Source: a bacterium
GTDB lineage: Bacteria; Bacillota; Clostridia; Lachnospirales; Lachnospiraceae
DNA length: 64,000 nt
NCBI GenBank assembly: GCA_030535455.1
Contig: JAUNJY010000019.1
Location: forward strand, 1 to 64,000
Direction of reading: 5' to 3'
Under the pieces are notes generated by a model, which was not told where the DNA came from, did no database searches, and was given only the letters and a program-made list of their open reading frames with translations. The position numbers and the translations under genes were made by a program. Of this stretch, positions 33,869 through 42,233 are shown piece after piece. The first letter of the stretch is position 1. Each line of letters opens with the position of its first letter.

Positions 33869-34945
33869 CTAAGCTTCTTTTATTGCTTCCTTTACGATCT
33901 CATCTTCCCAAATTGCCTCACCAAATGACTCAATATATGCACTTAGCTCATCTGACATCTCGTCAGCTTCAGGAATACGGATATGACCAGGTGTTCCACA
34001 GCCATTTCTTGTATAAAGAAAATGATGTAACTTGGAGTCTCCAATGCTTTGACACACCTCTTCAATGGCATCATCCCAGGCAGAGTCATGACAAAGGATT
34101 GTAGTAGCCGTAATAATTAGGGCTTCTGGATACTTCTCTCTTAACGCTTCAAGGAAGCTCTTATAATGTTCCTTCCAATTTTTCGCCTTTTCTCCCTCAG
34201 GTTCTTCTGCCATATAATCCACTGGATGGCTGTCATTTTGTCCAATTGCAACAATGACTACATGAGGACGATACAAAGAGAAATCCCATGGTTTAAGTTC
34301 GCTTAAGGCTGGATTATATTCTATCTTATCATACGTATCTTCCAGTCCGATATATTCCGGCTGACCAAACCATCCTGTTTTCTCAAGTAAGGCAATTCCT
34401 CCTTGTGAGACATTATGTAATTGGGCATTTAACTTACGGGCAGTCATCCAGGAATAAGAATACCAGCTATTCGAATATTGGCCATTATGTTCAGGATCTT
34501 CCTTTCCAACATAAGAAACTGCTTCTGAAACTTCTCCTGCTGATACACTATCACCATAGACTTCAATACGCCTTTCCGGCTTCTTTGCTAACTTATACAG
34601 ACATCCTGCATCATCTATTATAAATCCATAAAAATTAAAGATATGGCAGGAGTCCTGTCTTTTAAACAATAGTAGTTCATGAGCCACTTTTTTATTTGGG
34701 ATGGGAATTTCAATTTCTGCTCTCCCTTTCTCAGGAAGGAGAATTCTTCCCTGTTCTCCGTCTAAAAAATAGCCCAAATAATTATTCCAGCAATCTCTAT
34801 GGTTTTCCACCACTACTTTTAACGTATTCGATGTAAAGTTCATTTTTACATAACTGCTAGGATATATAAATACAGGTGCTTTAGGATTGTCAAAATCAAT
34901 TCGACCGCTATATTGCAGCAGCTTATGATCCGGTTGTATTAACAT
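33869..34945 (-). CDS. CE2-like SGNH acetyl-esterase
   Basis: A 358-residue protein with an N-terminal jelly-roll-like domain (about 1-125) and a C-terminal SGNH domain. Block I is IEVYGDSVSAGEV, the Asn block IVAIGQNDSHP, and the late His lies in CGTPGHIRIPEAD. This two-domain order fits carbohydrate esterase family 2, which deacetylates xylan- or mannan-derived sugars. No signal peptide is present, unlike many secreted CE2 enzymes, so the substrate is probably an imported acetylated oligosaccharide. It lies 12 nt downstream of the permease gene and upstream of a second SGNH hydrolase. Confidence 0.85.
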   Translation of the reverse strand: MLIQPDHKLLQYSGRIDFDNPKAPVFIYPSSYVKMNFTSNTLKVVVENHRDCWNNYLGYFLDGEQGRILLPEKGRAEIEIPIPNKKVAHELLLFKRQDSCHIFNFYGFIIDDAGCLYKLAKKPERRIEVYGDSVSAGEVSEAVSYVGKEDPEHNGQYSNSWYSYSWMTARKLNAQLHNVSQGGIALLEKTGWFGQPEYIGLEDTYDKIEYNPALSELKPWDFSLYRPHVVIVAIGQNDSHPVDYMAEEPEGEKAKNWKEHYKSFLEALREKYPEALIITATTILCHDSAWDDAIEEVCQSIGDSKLHHFLYTRNGCGTPGHIRIPEADEMSDELSAYIESFGEAIWEDEIVKEAIKEA

Positions 34946-34957
34946 ATTCCTTTCCTC

Positions 34958-35842
34958 CTATTCTTTTACTGCTCCCGCTGCAATTCCATTATAGATTTGC
35001 TTCTGGCAAAGCAAGAATACAATCAACGCTGGAAGCAATGAAATAATGACGCCGGCACAAATCATATCATATCGGCTTCCCAATGGTCCGGTAAATCGAT
35101 ATAAGGCAGTTGCCATGGTTGATAATCTTGCCTTATCTTGCAAATAAAGATTTGCATTGTAATATTCGTTGTAGATACCAACGCCCTTTAAGATCAGACT
35201 GGTTACAATTGCCGGTTTCATTAATGGCAATAAGATTTTGCGATATATTGTAAAATAGGATGCCCCATCGATAATGGCTGACTCATCCAGAGAAACCGGT
35301 ATATTTTCTATAAACTGAATGAAGATATAAATGGATATGACATCGGTACCCATACTCATTATGATATAACCATATAGCGTATTTACAAATCCAAGCTTTG
35401 TCATAATCTCATAAACGGAAACCTGCATTGCAATTCCTGGCAGCAATGCTGCAAATGTAAACAGGTTTCTAATCAATGAATTGCCGACAAACTTGAAACG
35501 GCTAAGTACATAGGCAAGCTGTGTTCCAATGATTACGGAACCAAGCAGTACAAATACTAAGATTATGATGGAGTTACGAAAAGCAATTCCCATATTGGCC
35601 TGATTAAAGGCATCAACAAAGTTATCAAAATTCAGCCAATTAGAAGGCAAGGTCATAACGCTTGTACTTTGATATTCCTTTTCATTCTTAAATGCCGTGA
35701 TTACACAGGATACGACTGGTATTAAGGCACAAAATGAGAAAAACAGGAGTGAGAAATATTTAATAAATCCCCAAAGGATCGTAGATGGACTATATCTTTT
35801 TCTTCTTTTTTTCTTCGTATTTTTCTTTGCATCTGTCATCAT
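34958..35842 (-). CDS. Carbohydrate ABC transporter permease (MalG/LplC type)
   Basis: A 294-residue inner permease with six hydrophobic segments. The cytoplasmic EAA-type loop is ESAIIDGASYFTIYRKILLPLMKPAIVT, the contact site for the ATPase. The basic N-terminus KKNTKKKRRKRYSP is cytoplasmic. It overlaps the preceding permease by 4 nt, so translation is coupled. Together with 35839-36843 and the lipoprotein 36936-38342 it forms a CUT1-family sugar importer. No ATPase gene is present in the locus; a shared MsmK/MsmX-type ATPase elsewhere is the usual solution. The substrate is inferred from the neighbouring esterases to be a decorated oligosaccharide. Confidence 0.9.
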   Translation of the reverse strand: MMTDAKKNTKKKRRKRYSPSTILWGFIKYFSLLFFSFCALIPVVSCVITAFKNEKEYQSTSVMTLPSNWLNFDNFVDAFNQANMGIAFRNSIIILVFVLLGSVIIGTQLAYVLSRFKFVGNSLIRNLFTFAALLPGIAMQVSVYEIMTKLGFVNTLYGYIIMSMGTDVISIYIFIQFIENIPVSLDESAIIDGASYFTIYRKILLPLMKPAIVTSLILKGVGIYNEYYNANLYLQDKARLSTMATALYRFTGPLGSRYDMICAGVIISLLPALIVFLLCQKQIYNGIAAGAVKE

Positions 35843-36843
35843 ACTGCGGCACTTCCTTTCCGATTAAAAAACTTTCTGTTCTTTACTGGAGTAAGCGTAC
35901 TGTCCTTGCTTCCGTATTCATCGTCCGATTTACGGAACAAATACTTAAAGAGTATCTTCTGCAAAACGGTACAGATGATGATAATGAATAACAGGAAGAT
36001 TGCCATAGCCGATGCCAAACCAACTTTTTGATTCGTATGTGCGATTGTATTCATGACAACAAAATACGTTCCTGTTCCATTAGCACCGTTGGTAATAACG
36101 TATGGAGCCTCAAATGCACTTAAAGAACCTGTAATGGAAAGGATAATGTTCAAGGTTACGATCGTCTTAATGCTTGGTAAGATAATATATCTAAACTGGT
36201 GAAATTTATTTGCACCATCGATTTCTGCTGCTTCATATAAGGTGGAGTCTACGGACATCATGGCTCCGATAAATAAGATCATGTTCTGGCCAAAGTATCT
36301 CCATACGGAACTTCCTACCAAAGACCAGTTGTTAATGGACTGGTCTTTCAGCCAATAAGGCAAGTTATCTAACTGGAAGCCGCACCATTGTAATACGGTA
36401 TCGAATACATAACCTCTTGTGAAGAAAAACTTAAAGATAAATCCGATTGCAATACCATTAATCAAATAAGGGAAAAACATTGCCCCTTTAAAGAAATTAC
36501 CTGCTTTTACTTTAAAACTTAGGATCGTTGCAAGATATAACGCTAACATAATCTGCAAAACAGCACCTACCATATAATACAAACTTAGCTTTAATGCCCC
36601 CACGATATCGTCTCTTTTGAAAAGTGCCTTGTAGTTGTCTAAGCCGACAAACACCCTGGTACCGATATATTTCATTTTATAGAAACTGTACTTTATCATC
36701 TCACAAAAAGGAAGATAGGTAAATGTGATAAGCAAAATCATGGGTATTATTGTAAATAATAAGATTATTGTTGCCTGCTGCCCTTTTCTGCTTCTTAACC
36801 ATTGACCAAATGTTTTCTTTTTTGCTACCTTTACTTGTGCCAT
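35839..36843 (-). CDS. Carbohydrate ABC transporter permease (MalF/LplB type)
   Basis: A 334-residue permease with six hydrophobic segments and the EAA loop YEAAEIDGANKFHQFRYIILPSIKTIV. The N-terminus is basic (KVAKKKTFGQWLRSRKGQQ). It is the partner of the overlapping permease gene downstream. Upstream, a 14-bp stem-loop separates it from the binding-protein gene. Part of a CUT1-type importer for oligosaccharides. Confidence 0.9.
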   Translation of the reverse strand: MAQVKVAKKKTFGQWLRSRKGQQATIILLFTIIPMILLITFTYLPFCEMIKYSFYKMKYIGTRVFVGLDNYKALFKRDDIVGALKLSLYYMVGAVLQIMLALYLATILSFKVKAGNFFKGAMFFPYLINGIAIGFIFKFFFTRGYVFDTVLQWCGFQLDNLPYWLKDQSINNWSLVGSSVWRYFGQNMILFIGAMMSVDSTLYEAAEIDGANKFHQFRYIILPSIKTIVTLNIILSITGSLSAFEAPYVITNGANGTGTYFVVMNTIAHTNQKVGLASAMAIFLLFIIIICTVLQKILFKYLFRKSDDEYGSKDSTLTPVKNRKFFNRKGSAAV

Positions 36844-36876
36844 AGACTGTCCCCCCGTTTTTTATTATCCTTAACG

Positions 36877-36915
36877 TAAACGAGTGAAACCAGCTTCGTC
36901 AGTTTCACTCGTTTA
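36877..36915 (-). other. Intercistronic stem-loop between binding protein and permeases
   Basis: A perfect 14-bp stem, TAAACGAGTGAAAC with its complement, around an 11-nt loop. There is no strong T-run on the minus strand (ACGTTAAGG follows). Such hairpins commonly protect the binding-protein mRNA 3' end or attenuate downstream genes, giving more binding protein than permease. Confidence 0.7.
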
Positions 36916-36935
36916 ACCATTACACATTTGGTCAA

Positions 36936-38342
36936 TTATTTCTGTTCAATATCATTTTGTTTTTGTGCTTCTGACCATTTCTTATTCCAGTCGTTCATGA
37001 TATCGTCAAAGCTTTGATCCTTATTAGATGCATGCTCAACAATTGAAAGAACTTTATCATTACCACCGTTGTTTACCATTAACTCTGAATCTGCATTTAA
37101 TGTATTTAATACATCTTCTTCACCACTTACTGCAGGTTCATCTTCGATAAATTCAACATTACCAAATTCAGAATATGTTTCAGGAAGTGTTGTATTCTTC
37201 TTATCTACTGACATTGCGCCTTCATTGTTTGCCCAGTTAGAGTTCTCTGTTAACCATTTTACAAATAACATAGCAGCTTTTTGATTATCAGAAGAAGATT
37301 TCACATTGATTGCATAGCTGTAATCACCAGCAGATGCTGTATACTGTTTGCCGTTTACTGTAATTGGGAATGGCATATAACCTACATCTTCAGGATGGTC
37401 TCCAGCAGATTTCATTTGAGAATAAGCCCATGAACCAAGTGCCATACATCCAATCTTGCCACTGTTTAACATTCCCTTGCTACCTTCCCAGTCAGTTGTG
37501 GAATAATCCTCTTCTGTTAATCCATTTGCTACTGCATCGTATAAAATCTTATATACGTTGTAAGGGCCTGTTCCATCGCCAGGATCAGAAAATGGTGTTG
37601 CAGAATGAAGTAATGTCTGATTCATAAATTTAGCATCGCCTGTAGCCGTTCCGCCAATGTAAGCATCCCATGCACCCATGGTCCATTTAGCTGCGTAGTT
37701 GGTGTATAATGGAATGGCATCCGTCTTATCTTTAATTAACTGAAGGTCTTTCATAAATTCTTCTGGAGTAGTAGGAAGCTTATCAATGCCAGCTTGTTTA
37801 AAGATTGCTTTATTATAAACAAGTCCTAAAGCATTTCCCATACAAGGAACGCCATATTCCTGACCTTGATACTCCCATGCAGTTGCATATTTAATTTGAG
37901 TTTTCATGGTTTCTGTGTCACCATAAGATAAAAAGTATGTACTTAACTCTTTCTTATCAATTGCTGGGATATACATAATGTCGCCCCAGTCACCACCTTG
38001 CAAACGAACTAATGCATTATTTGCAAAATCAGTATCGGACTGAATATCTACTTTGATATCTGGATACAGCTTATTAAATTCTGTAACATAATAGTTCCAG
38101 TTCTTTCCTGGATAATCTTCCTTATCCATATCAGTTCTACAATTGTAAAAACTGATCGTAGTCTTAATGTCCTTAAAGTCTTCCCCTACTTTAATGTCAG
38201 CATAATTAAGTGTTTTTTCATCAGATGCCTTTGCCTGCTCCTTCTCCACCGTTTGTGTTTCGGATTTGCTGCCACAGCCTGTTAATGCGGATGCAGCCAT
38301 AACGACTGCTAACATAGTACCTAAAATCTTTCTGCTCCTCAA
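36936..38342 (-). CDS. Sugar ABC transporter substrate-binding lipoprotein
   Basis: Extracytoplasmic family 1 solute-binding protein of 468 residues. The signal peptide ends in a lipobox ALTGCGS (Cys about residue 23). The body shows IPLYTNYAAKWTMGAW and GDYSYAINVKSSSDNQKAAMLFVKWL, typical of the sugar-binding fold. The start is TTG with GAAGGAGGAG upstream. It is the first gene of the ABC-esterase operon; its promoter lies in the 186-bp gap to the divergent AraC gene (a TATAAT box is visible on the minus strand, without a well-spaced -35). Function as the importer's receptor is well supported; the exact sugar is not. Confidence 0.92.
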   Translation of the reverse strand: MRSRKILGTMLAVVMAASALTGCGSKSETQTVEKEQAKASDEKTLNYADIKVGEDFKDIKTTISFYNCRTDMDKEDYPGKNWNYYVTEFNKLYPDIKVDIQSDTDFANNALVRLQGGDWGDIMYIPAIDKKELSTYFLSYGDTETMKTQIKYATAWEYQGQEYGVPCMGNALGLVYNKAIFKQAGIDKLPTTPEEFMKDLQLIKDKTDAIPLYTNYAAKWTMGAWDAYIGGTATGDAKFMNQTLLHSATPFSDPGDGTGPYNVYKILYDAVANGLTEEDYSTTDWEGSKGMLNSGKIGCMALGSWAYSQMKSAGDHPEDVGYMPFPITVNGKQYTASAGDYSYAINVKSSSDNQKAAMLFVKWLTENSNWANNEGAMSVDKKNTTLPETYSEFGNVEFIEDEPAVSGEEDVLNTLNADSELMVNNGGNDKVLSIVEHASNKDQSFDDIMNDWNKKWSEAQKQNDIEQK

Positions 38343-38475
38343 AATAACTCCTCCTTCAAAAAACTAAGATTGATTAATTAACTTAATTACATTATAATCT
38401 AATAAGTAATTTAATCATCAAACGTTCTTGCTATTAATCTATCATTCTTGCTAACATTTGTAACTTTTATATATT

Positions 38476-38504
38476 TTGACGGTTTTGGAACTTGTTTTTT
38501 ATAT
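38476..38504 (+). promoter_or_regulatory. Candidate promoter of the AraC-family gene
   Basis: TTGACG (38476-38481) and TTATAT (38499-38504), 17 bp apart, 24 bp before the start codon region. The rest of the 186-bp divergent gap is very AT-rich. Confidence 0.45.
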
Positions 38505-38528
38505 ATCATGTACATATAGGAGGCTATT

Positions 38529-39470
38529 ATGAACTTTGAAGAGCAATTAAATCAATCTGTTTCAGGTAAAAAAACAATTAATAAAATGATTAATAAGAAT
38601 ACTGAACTAAGTACTTTAATACCTAACCTATACCAATGCCAAACTTCAGTTCCTAAGGATTTTTTAAAGCTTTTAGCCGGTGGGACTGTTCCAATCAATT
38701 ATCCTTTCTCGTTCTCTTTCACTTCACTTGACTGCAATCTGTTACTATATACCCTGACCGGAAGCTGTAAACTTACCTCAAAACAATTTACAGGCACTAT
38801 TGGCAAACAAAATGGACTTCTTTTAAACTGCAAGGACGGCTTTTCCTTACAGACCTCCGTACTTCCATGGAAGTTTAAGCTGTTTTTTATCGATGGCACC
38901 GATCTTGCCTCTTTTAACCTGCTGACCCCACATTCCATAAAGCCATTTATCGTAGCCGATCATTCCTCGCTACAACAGTACATATCCAAGCTTTCCGGAA
39001 TTCCTTCCAATTACTCTGGCACAGATGCATTGCTGATGCATAAGACATTGACCGACCTCTTCTGTGAACTCTATGAACACTACCTTCCAGCTACAGATCC
39101 CCTAACCTTTACTTCCATTCCCCCATACTTAACGGAACTTAAGAATTATCTGGATTATAACTATCAGGCTAACTTTCTGCTTAGTGATTTTGAAGAGACC
39201 CTTAAAGTAAACAAATACCGCCTATGCCGTGAGTTTTCTAAAGCTTATGGCGCTCCTCCCTTACGCTACTTAAAGCAAAGACGTATAGAAGTGGCAAAAG
39301 AAATGCTGCTTACCACGGATTATAATATCCATGAAATAAGCAGCATCGTTGGCTATGAAAATACAAATCACTTTATTAACTTGTTTAAAAAGGCTACCGG
39401 CCTTACTCCCAATGTATTTAAACAAACGGTACTGGAGAAGCAGTCCGCGTTGCGCTCTCCCGCTCAATAA
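38529..39470 (+). CDS. AraC-family transcriptional regulator
   Basis: A 313-residue regulator with an N-terminal cupin-like sugar-sensing region and two C-terminal HTH motifs (about 215-305): FLLSDFEETLKVNKYRLCREFSKAYGAPP and IHEISSIVGYENTNHFINLFKKATGLTP. The start is preceded by AGGAGG. It is divergent from the sugar-binding lipoprotein gene, so it probably activates that operon in response to a sugar. Its last 53 nt overlap the 3' end of the convergent LacI-family gene, so antisense interference is possible. Confidence 0.9.
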   Translation: MNFEEQLNQSVSGKKTINKMINKNTELSTLIPNLYQCQTSVPKDFLKLLAGGTVPINYPFSFSFTSLDCNLLLYTLTGSCKLTSKQFTGTIGKQNGLLLNCKDGFSLQTSVLPWKFKLFFIDGTDLASFNLLTPHSIKPFIVADHSSLQQYISKLSGIPSNYSGTDALLMHKTLTDLFCELYEHYLPATDPLTFTSIPPYLTELKNYLDYNYQANFLLSDFEETLKVNKYRLCREFSKAYGAPPLRYLKQRRIEVAKEMLLTTDYNIHEISSIVGYENTNHFINLFKKATGLTPNVFKQTVLEKQSALRSPAQ

Positions 39471-40458
39471 GCTTGCCGGCAACTACGACCCTTCCGGTCG
39501 TATAATTCTGGTTTTTCACTTTATGTAACAGGATATGTAACGCATGTTTCGCCATTTCTCCCATATCAATGGCATATGTGGTAAGGCCGATTGTCGTAAA
39601 CCCATCCGCTATAAAGTCATCAAACCCTACAACCGAAATATCATCTGGGACCACATATCCTGCTTCGGTTAATTTCCGTATCATATAGCTGGCAGATAAA
39701 TCACAGTTACAAAAGAATGCCGTTGGCATCTCCTTAGGAAGCTGGAATTTATTCTCCTCATCTAATATGCTGGAATTCTGATCACGATCGTCAATAAACC
39801 ATTCCTCTTTCCATTCGACTCCATGTTCCATCAATGACTTTAGATACCCTAAAAAACGTTCATCAATACTTGCCGTAACCAACCTTGTACCAACAAATCC
39901 TATTTTCTTATGTCCTAAGGAAAACAGATAATTGGTCATCTGGTATCCGCCATGCAAATTATCAAATACGACTGAATCAAAACTGCAGTCCATATTGGAT
40001 GTATCCAGTTCTACAAATGGAAGTCGTAAATTCCCGGTTAAAAAATCATCGTATTTTTTCTTGAAAGTTCCCATGATGATCAGTCCGTCAATCTTATCTT
40101 CAGTTACAATCTGAGGCATCTTACAGGAAATTTCGTCCTCTGCATTGATTACTTCCAGAATAACAAAGCTTTTTTTCTTTCTGGCTTTTTGCACGATATC
40201 CTGATAAACTTTCCAATAAAACGACTGATTTTCGGATAAATATTTTTCCGCTACGATAATCCCAAGTACGTAACTGTCTTTGATTTCTGTCACTTTTGCC
40301 TTTGTCTTTTTTTCATACCCCATTTCTGCTGCAGAATCTAAAATCTTATTTCGTAGTTCTTCACTTACCCCCTTCTGTCCGGATAAAGCTTTTGATACTG
40401 TTACAATACTAACACCCATCTTATTCGCGATATCTGCCATTTTTACTGTTCTGCTCAT
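39418..40458 (-). CDS. LacI-family transcriptional regulator
   Basis: A 346-residue regulator. The N-terminal HTH is KMADIANKMGVSIVTVSKALSGQKGVSEELR, with the hinge after it. The C-terminal periplasmic-binding-like domain carries DGLIIMGTF, SLGHKKIGFVGT and VVGFDDFIADGFTTIGLTTYAID. Likely represses carbohydrate genes in the neighbourhood. It is convergent with and overlaps the AraC-family gene by 53 nt. The locus thus has two regulators of different families. The target operator was not identified. Confidence 0.93.
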   Translation of the reverse strand: MSRTVKMADIANKMGVSIVTVSKALSGQKGVSEELRNKILDSAAEMGYEKKTKAKVTEIKDSYVLGIIVAEKYLSENQSFYWKVYQDIVQKARKKKSFVILEVINAEDEISCKMPQIVTEDKIDGLIIMGTFKKKYDDFLTGNLRLPFVELDTSNMDCSFDSVVFDNLHGGYQMTNYLFSLGHKKIGFVGTRLVTASIDERFLGYLKSLMEHGVEWKEEWFIDDRDQNSSILDEENKFQLPKEMPTAFFCNCDLSASYMIRKLTEAGYVVPDDISVVGFDDFIADGFTTIGLTTYAIDMGEMAKHALHILLHKVKNQNYTTGRVVVAGKLIERESATRTASPVPFV

Positions 40459-40498
40459 TCCTTACCACCTTGGCTCTCATTCAATTATTTCGTGTATT

Positions 40499-41161
40499 TC
40501 AGTTAATCATCAATTCCAAAATCTTTTTCGCATTTTTACTTTGTTTTGTATTTGCGGTACATCCAATGATTGGATGTTCAAGCTTTCCAGCCAGTTCTTT
40601 ATATTTTGCCTGGTCCTGAATTGCAATTCCATAGGGAAGGATCTCTCCCTGCCCAGTCTCCTGGTCTTCAAAGGAAATATCGTCTGTCTCCTTATAGCCT
40701 GCGGTATAAAGAAGGATTTTCTTATTTTCGTCCAGTTCCTTTGCATCCATCACATGATTTAAGTCCTGCATAAATCCAAAGGATGCCAATTGCTTATATG
40801 TCTCTTCCTCTGCAACTATAAGATCCACCTGGCTGCTGCTTAAGTACACCTCTAGCTTATGTATTCCGTCCTCTGACGTATAAAAAGTATCATCGACCAT
40901 GACCGTAGTATTGGTTCCGTCACATCCTAGTTCCTCGTTAAGCCTGCGTTCTAAGTCTTTTAGTTCATTTTCCTCTAGCACGTCATCAATACAAGCCACA
41001 TAAAGAACTATTTCGGTCTTATGAAAAATGCTAAAACAAAAGTATCCTATCATTGCAAGTACTGCCAGGATAACGATCACTTGAACTAAATAATAATCTT
41101 TAAAGTAAACTAGTTTTTGCTTTCCGTTTAGTGTCTTCCAATTATTCTCTCGTGCTTTCAT
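40499..41161 (-). CDS. Single-pass membrane protein of unknown function
   Basis: Starts best at MKARENNWKTLNGKQ (41161), after GAGAGGAAAT; an in-frame upstream ATG at 41179 is less likely. One membrane helix (about 28-48, VIVILAVLAMIGYFCFS) follows a basic N-terminus. The outside part is soluble, with VDLIVAEEETYKQLASFGFMQDLNHVMD, a pattern like the hinge region of solute-binding proteins. No catalytic motif is seen. It precedes the LacI gene on the same strand by 40 nt and may be co-transcribed with it. Function unknown. Confidence 0.7.
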   Translation of the reverse strand: MKARENNWKTLNGKQKLVYFKDYYLVQVIVILAVLAMIGYFCFSIFHKTEIVLYVACIDDVLEENELKDLERRLNEELGCDGTNTTVMVDDTFYTSEDGIHKLEVYLSSSQVDLIVAEEETYKQLASFGFMQDLNHVMDAKELDENKKILLYTAGYKETDDISFEDQETGQGEILPYGIAIQDQAKYKELAGKLEHPIIGCTANTKQSKNAKKILELMIN

Positions 41162-41341
41162 ATTTCCTCTCTTTTCCATTTTTTATTTATGATAAAAGTA
41201 TAGTCATTTCAAAAATTCATGTCAATGCATTTACCTAAATGAATTATTTTTTAGCATATTTTTTACTTAAATTGTTTCGAATTGGTTTCTGTCAGCATTA
41301 GAAAAAAACTCCCTGTCTATAAAAAAAGTTAAAACTCTCTC

Positions 41342-41372
41342 TTGACCTTCTGTCTGTGTCAAGGTTTATGAT
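41342..41372 (+). promoter_or_regulatory. MerR-type promoter with 19-bp spacer
   Basis: -35 TTGACC (41342-41347) and -10 TATGAT (41367-41372) are 19 bp apart, the over-long spacing typical of MerR-regulated promoters. CTTGAC and GTCAAG form an inverted repeat (41341-41363) placed as a MerR operator. It lies upstream of the MerR remnant. Confidence 0.75.
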
Positions 41373-41378
41373 ACCTTT

Positions 41379-41390
41379 AGAACCGGTTCT
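41379..41390. promoter_or_regulatory. Perfect 12-bp palindrome AGAACCGGTTCT
   Basis: Perfect palindrome just downstream of the MerR-type -10 box, within the predicted leader. It may bind a second regulator. No protein can be assigned. Confidence 0.4.
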
Positions 41391-41415
41391 TAGAAAATGA
41401 ATAAGGAGGGATTAC

Positions 41416-41679
41416 ATGTTTACCATAGGTGAATTTTCAAGATTATGCTGTATCTCTGCACGCATGCTGCGTCATTATGATGCGATTGGCCTGCTTAAGC
41501 CCAAAATGTCAGGCGTGGATAATGGATATCGTTACTATGACAGTTCCCAACAAGCTGAAATCCTTAAAATTGAGAAGCTGAAGAGCTATGATTTTACATT
41601 AGAAGAGATTAAAGTGCTGATCACACTTTCCGATGAAGAGCTGGAAACTGCTGTATTATTTCCGATTGAAGCTATGTAA
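41416..41679 (+). pseudogene. MerR-family regulator, truncated
   Basis: The 87-residue product has an intact MerR winged helix (FTIGEFSRLCCISARMLRHYDAIGLLKP, NGYRYYDSSQQAEILKIEKLK) but ends at EAM soon after the dimerisation helix begins. Family members with effector domains are usually 120-280 residues. AGGAGGG lies before the start and its MerR-type promoter is intact, so the DNA-binding domain may still be made. The sequence after the stop gives no recognisable continuation up to the next gene (41784). Probable deletion remnant; a natural short regulator is possible. Confidence 0.65.
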
Positions 41680-41783
41680 GTAATGCTAAAAGTAAGGTAA
41701 TGAAACAAGAGTTTGCACATATATTAGTAATAGAAGCACATCGTTTGTATTCGAGCCATCTCGTAATTAAAGGAGGGGGTTGC

Positions 41784-42179
41784 ATGGCTGGAATCGGGTT
41801 TATTATTTTTGGAGCCTTTGTTAGTTTGTTTGGTTATGTTTTGATCACATGTACCATGGTTGGCAACAAGCACTGCACCAATCGGGCATTGGCAGAAATT
41901 ATTGACATTAAGCAGCTGACACATCTGGAAGAAATCCAGAATTTCTTTCAAATCACAGTAACTTACATTATAAATGGAATGCCATTTACTTCAACTTTTA
42001 TTACCCATTCTGCGGAACTGTATGAGATAAATAAGAAAGTTGAAGTATTCTGCAATCCTGATCACCCATCCCATATTATTTCAAGAAATGAGCCTGTACG
42101 TGTTTCCCCATTGTTTATCCTGATTACTATCCTTGGTGCCGGCTGTCTGCTATTCGGTATCCTTTTAGTACTATTTTGA
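41784..42179 (+). CDS. DUF3592-like small membrane protein
   Basis: The start is ATG at 41784 (MAGIGFIIFGAFVSLFGY), directly after AAGGAGGGGG; an in-frame start at 41700 has no ribosome binding site. The 131-residue protein has two membrane helices (about 2-24 and 110-130) flanking a beta-rich domain with VTYIINGMPFTS and CNPDHPSHIIS, the layout of DUF3592 proteins. Function unknown. It follows the MerR remnant on the same strand. Confidence 0.7.
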   Translation: MAGIGFIIFGAFVSLFGYVLITCTMVGNKHCTNRALAEIIDIKQLTHLEEIQNFFQITVTYIINGMPFTSTFITHSAELYEINKKVEVFCNPDHPSHIISRNEPVRVSPLFILITILGAGCLLFGILLVLF

Positions 42180-42195
42180 TACTCCTGTTTCTTCC

Positions 42196-42233
42196 GGCAC
42201 TAGGGGGTATGGCCCTTGCCTTCTCCTAGTGTC
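42196..42233. terminator. Shared hairpin between convergent genes
   Basis: CACTAGG/CCTAGTG with a 20-nt GC-rich loop, between the DUF3592-like and GNAT genes. It overlaps the GNAT stop codon. There is no clear T-run, so terminator function is tentative. Confidence 0.35.
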
